Positions 29,665 to 31,663 of a DNA stretch of 31,663 bases are shown piece by piece (positions within the stretch are counted from its first letter, which is position 1; each line of letters opens with the position of its first letter). Origin of the DNA: Paludibacter sp. (GTDB taxonomy: Bacteria; Bacteroidota; Bacteroidia; Bacteroidales; Paludibacteraceae); the NCBI GenBank assembly GCA_028748945.1, contig JAQTOL010000001.1, positions 1-31,663 on the forward strand, written 5' to 3'. A model generated the notes under the pieces. That model had not been told where the DNA came from and did no database searches. It saw only the letters and a program-made list of their open reading frames with translations. The position numbers and the translations under genes are program-made.

Positions 29665-31663
29665 ATGAAAATTAAAGATCTTAAAATCGGGACACAACTT
29701 TTAGTGAGTTTTGCCTTTATGCTGATGTTTGTTATTGTTTTAGGGGTTGTGGCATATATTCAATCCAATGAATTGAATTTGCAGACGGAAATCATGTACA
29801 AGCATCCCATGCAGGTACGAAAAGCTATCGGGTTACTGGATGCTGATATACTCAACATGCGTCTGGGTACCAGAGACCTGATGTTATCCGTAACCAAAAG
29901 GGAGAAACAAGATGCAATTCAACTTATGGAACTGTCAGGCAGTGATGCAGAACAACAATTCGCCATAATAAAAAATTCTTATTTAGGTCCCGCGTCTGAT
30001 GTGGAACAGGCTCACAAAGCATTTATCAGTTGGTTAACAGCGCGAGAGGAGAATACTAAACTGGCACTTTCGGGAGATACTCAAAAAGTGAAAGAGAGTG
30101 TTCTTTCAACAGGAACTGTTGGTATTTTAAGGGATAAAATGTTGGCAAAAATTCAGATAATTGAAAATTATGCTGTTCAAAAAGGAGATAACTTATACAG
30201 CAATTCTTTATCATTAAGTAAATTGTTGAATCAACGACTCTTTCTTTTAGTAGGTGGTATTATATTATTATCTCTTTTGATCGGGTTCTATTTGTTGCGC
30301 AATATTCGTAACCCGATTGACGAACTGACTGATGCTGCAAATCGTTTTCAGGGGGGTGATTTTAACGTTCGAAGCACAATTAACTCAAAAAACGAGTTTG
30401 GAACGCTTGCTGCCTCATTCAATAAGATGGTAGAGTCTATCCAGACCAATCTTGAATTAAGAGAGAAAACATCGAAATTAGCCGATGCCATGTTAATTGA
30501 AGAAAATGCTCATAATTTCTTTAAAGCTGTTCTTCCCGAATTATCCGGTTTTACAAATTCGCAAATGGCGGCAGTTTACTTGCTGAGTGAGGATAAACAA
30601 TATTATGAGCATTTTGAATCTTTCGGATTGGACGTCACAGCCCGAATTAAATTTAATGCGAATAGTTTTGAAGGTGAATTTGGAGCGGCAATCTCAACAG
30701 CTAAAATACAACACATCAAAAATATACCTGTCGATACGCATTTTGTTTTTCAAACAGTGAGCGGAAAGTTTATTCCACGCGAAATTATTACCATCCCAAT
30801 TTTGGTTGGAAAAGAAGTGGTTGCCATTATTTCTCTGGCAAGTATTCGTTCCTATTCGGCACAATCAAATCAACTGATTGAGAGTATTTATAATTCTTTG
30901 ACTGCCCGAATCGAAGGTGTATTGGCTTATCGCGAGTTGAATCATTTAAATGAAAGGCTGGAGATTCAGAGTGCAGAGCTAGCTAAAGCGGGTTTGTATA
31001 CTCGTACTTTACTCGAAGCTAATGTCGACCCGTTTTTTACTATTGGTGAAGATGGGATAATAACAGATATAAATAAGCCTACCGAAAATATAACCGGACT
31101 TACCCGCTCAGACCTTATCGGATCTGATTTTTCAAACTATTTTAAGGATCCTGAACTAAGCAAAGAAATATTTCTGCAGGTCTTTCGCGAAGGAATTGTT
31201 CGAAACTTCGAACTAGCCATGAAACATGTCGATGGACGGATAACTCCTGTTTTGTACAATGCCTCGGTTTATCGCGATGAAAATGGAAACGTAGTTGGAA
31301 TTTTTGCTGCAGCAAGAGATATCTCACAACGGAAGCGTAACGAGATGAGATTGAAAGAACTGAATGATACATTAACGATACGATCCGAACATCTGGAAGT
31401 TTCAAACATGGAACTGGAAGCGCAAAAAAAAGAACTGTCAGCGCAATCAGCCGAACTTACGGAGCAAAATAGAGAATTGGAAATGCAAAAGAAAATGCTG
31501 AGTGAAGCCAATGTACTCAAAACAAATTTTCTGTCGAATATGAGCCATGAATTAAGAACGCCCTTAAACTCAGTTATCGCCTTATCAGGTGTTCTAAATC
31601 GTCGTCTTTCGAATCAAATTCCTGCTGAAGAATATAGCTACCTGGAAGTAATAGAACGGAATG
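29665..31663 (+). CDS. membrane sensor histidine kinase (4HB-HAMP-GAF-PAS-HisKA), truncated by the window end
   Basis: From the ATG at 29665 the frame is open for 666 codons to the window edge. TM1 is at about 11-32, a periplasmic helical region of the four-helix-bundle type at 34-188, TM2 at about 191-212 and HAMP at 213-265 (NPIDELTDAANRFQGGDF). A GAF-like domain (275-425), a PAS domain (443-555, ending in AARDISQRKRNE) and a heptad-rich coiled coil (560-615) follow. The dimerisation domain begins with NFLSNMSHELRTPLNSV, phospho-acceptor His628. The ATPase domain, and any receiver or Hpt domains, lie beyond the window. The 4HB periplasmic part is also typical of chemoreceptors, which makes this kinase a candidate partner of the CheR-like protein. 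Confidence 0.92.
   Translation, partial: MKIKDLKIGTQLLVSFAFMLMFVIVLGVVAYIQSNELNLQTEIMYKHPMQVRKAIGLLDADILNMRLGTRDLMLSVTKREKQDAIQLMELSGSDAEQQFAIIKNSYLGPASDVEQAHKAFISWLTAREENTKLALSGDTQKVKESVLSTGTVGILRDKMLAKIQIIENYAVQKGDNLYSNSLSLSKLLNQRLFLLVGGIILLSLLIGFYLLRNIRNPIDELTDAANRFQGGDFNVRSTINSKNEFGTLAASFNKMVESIQTNLELREKTSKLADAMLIEENAHNFFKAVLPELSGFTNSQMAAVYLLSEDKQYYEHFESFGLDVTARIKFNANSFEGEFGAAISTAKIQHIKNIPVDTHFVFQTVSGKFIPREIITIPILVGKEVVAIISLASIRSYSAQSNQLIESIYNSLTARIEGVLAYRELNHLNERLEIQSAELAKAGLYTRTLLEANVDPFFTIGEDGIITDINKPTENITGLTRSDLIGSDFSNYFKDPELSKEIFLQVFREGIVRNFELAMKHVDGRITPVLYNASVYRDENGNVVGIFAAARDISQRKRNEMRLKELNDTLTIRSEHLEVSNMELEAQKKELSAQSAELTEQNRELEMQKKMLSEANVLKTNFLSNMSHELRTPLNSVIALSGVLNRRLSNQIPAEEYSYLEVIERN

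Overview
The window is AT-rich chromosomal DNA from a member of the Bacteroidota, most likely order Bacteroidales. The evidence is the gene families (DUF3244 protein, TPR lipoprotein with a LuxR-like C-terminus, HU/IHF-like DUF4469-type protein, Bacteroidetes-type argR-GNAT-argG set, succinyl-CoA:acetate CoA-transferase). Promoters also fit the Bacteroidetes pattern TTG-N19-TAnnTTTG, which I could match exactly in front of efp, argG and argR. Shine-Dalgarno sites are absent, as expected. The many multi-PAS sensor proteins suggest an environmental rather than a strictly host-restricted species. I see no tRNA, rRNA, CRISPR array or insertion sequence.

Left part (1-7.8 kb, all on the minus strand). 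In order of increasing coordinate: an HU-like protein, a 30-codon micro-ORF directly behind a small secreted DUF3244 protein, a membrane-anchored TPR regulator, comF, a diacylglycerol/undecaprenol kinase, efp, and the arginine genes argG, an N-acyltransferase and argR. Efp and argG each end in a clear hairpin terminator.

Centre (8-19.7 kb). uvrA runs on the plus strand and is followed by a AAA+ ATPase gene preceded by a perfect 22-bp inverted repeat that overlaps its promoter. On the minus strand come a lipoprotein whose only signal-peptide-preserving start is CTG, a LytTR membrane regulator next to a LiaF-like membrane protein, a secreted C1 (bleomycin-hydrolase-like) peptidase and pepD. A plus-strand succinyl-CoA:acetate CoA-transferase closes this section.

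Right part (20-31.7 kb, all plus strand). This is a signal-transduction cluster: a 1763-residue soluble histidine kinase with about ten PAS domains and one GAF, a stand-alone receiver, a REC-PAS-GAF-PAS-PAS protein without an output domain, a CheR-like methyltransferase without chemotaxis genes, and a membrane 4HB-HAMP-GAF-PAS histidine kinase cut by the window end. A five-copy 21-bp tandem repeat lies between the first kinase and the receiver gene. This cluster and the DUF3244/micro-ORF/TPR locus are the best places to look for something undescribed.
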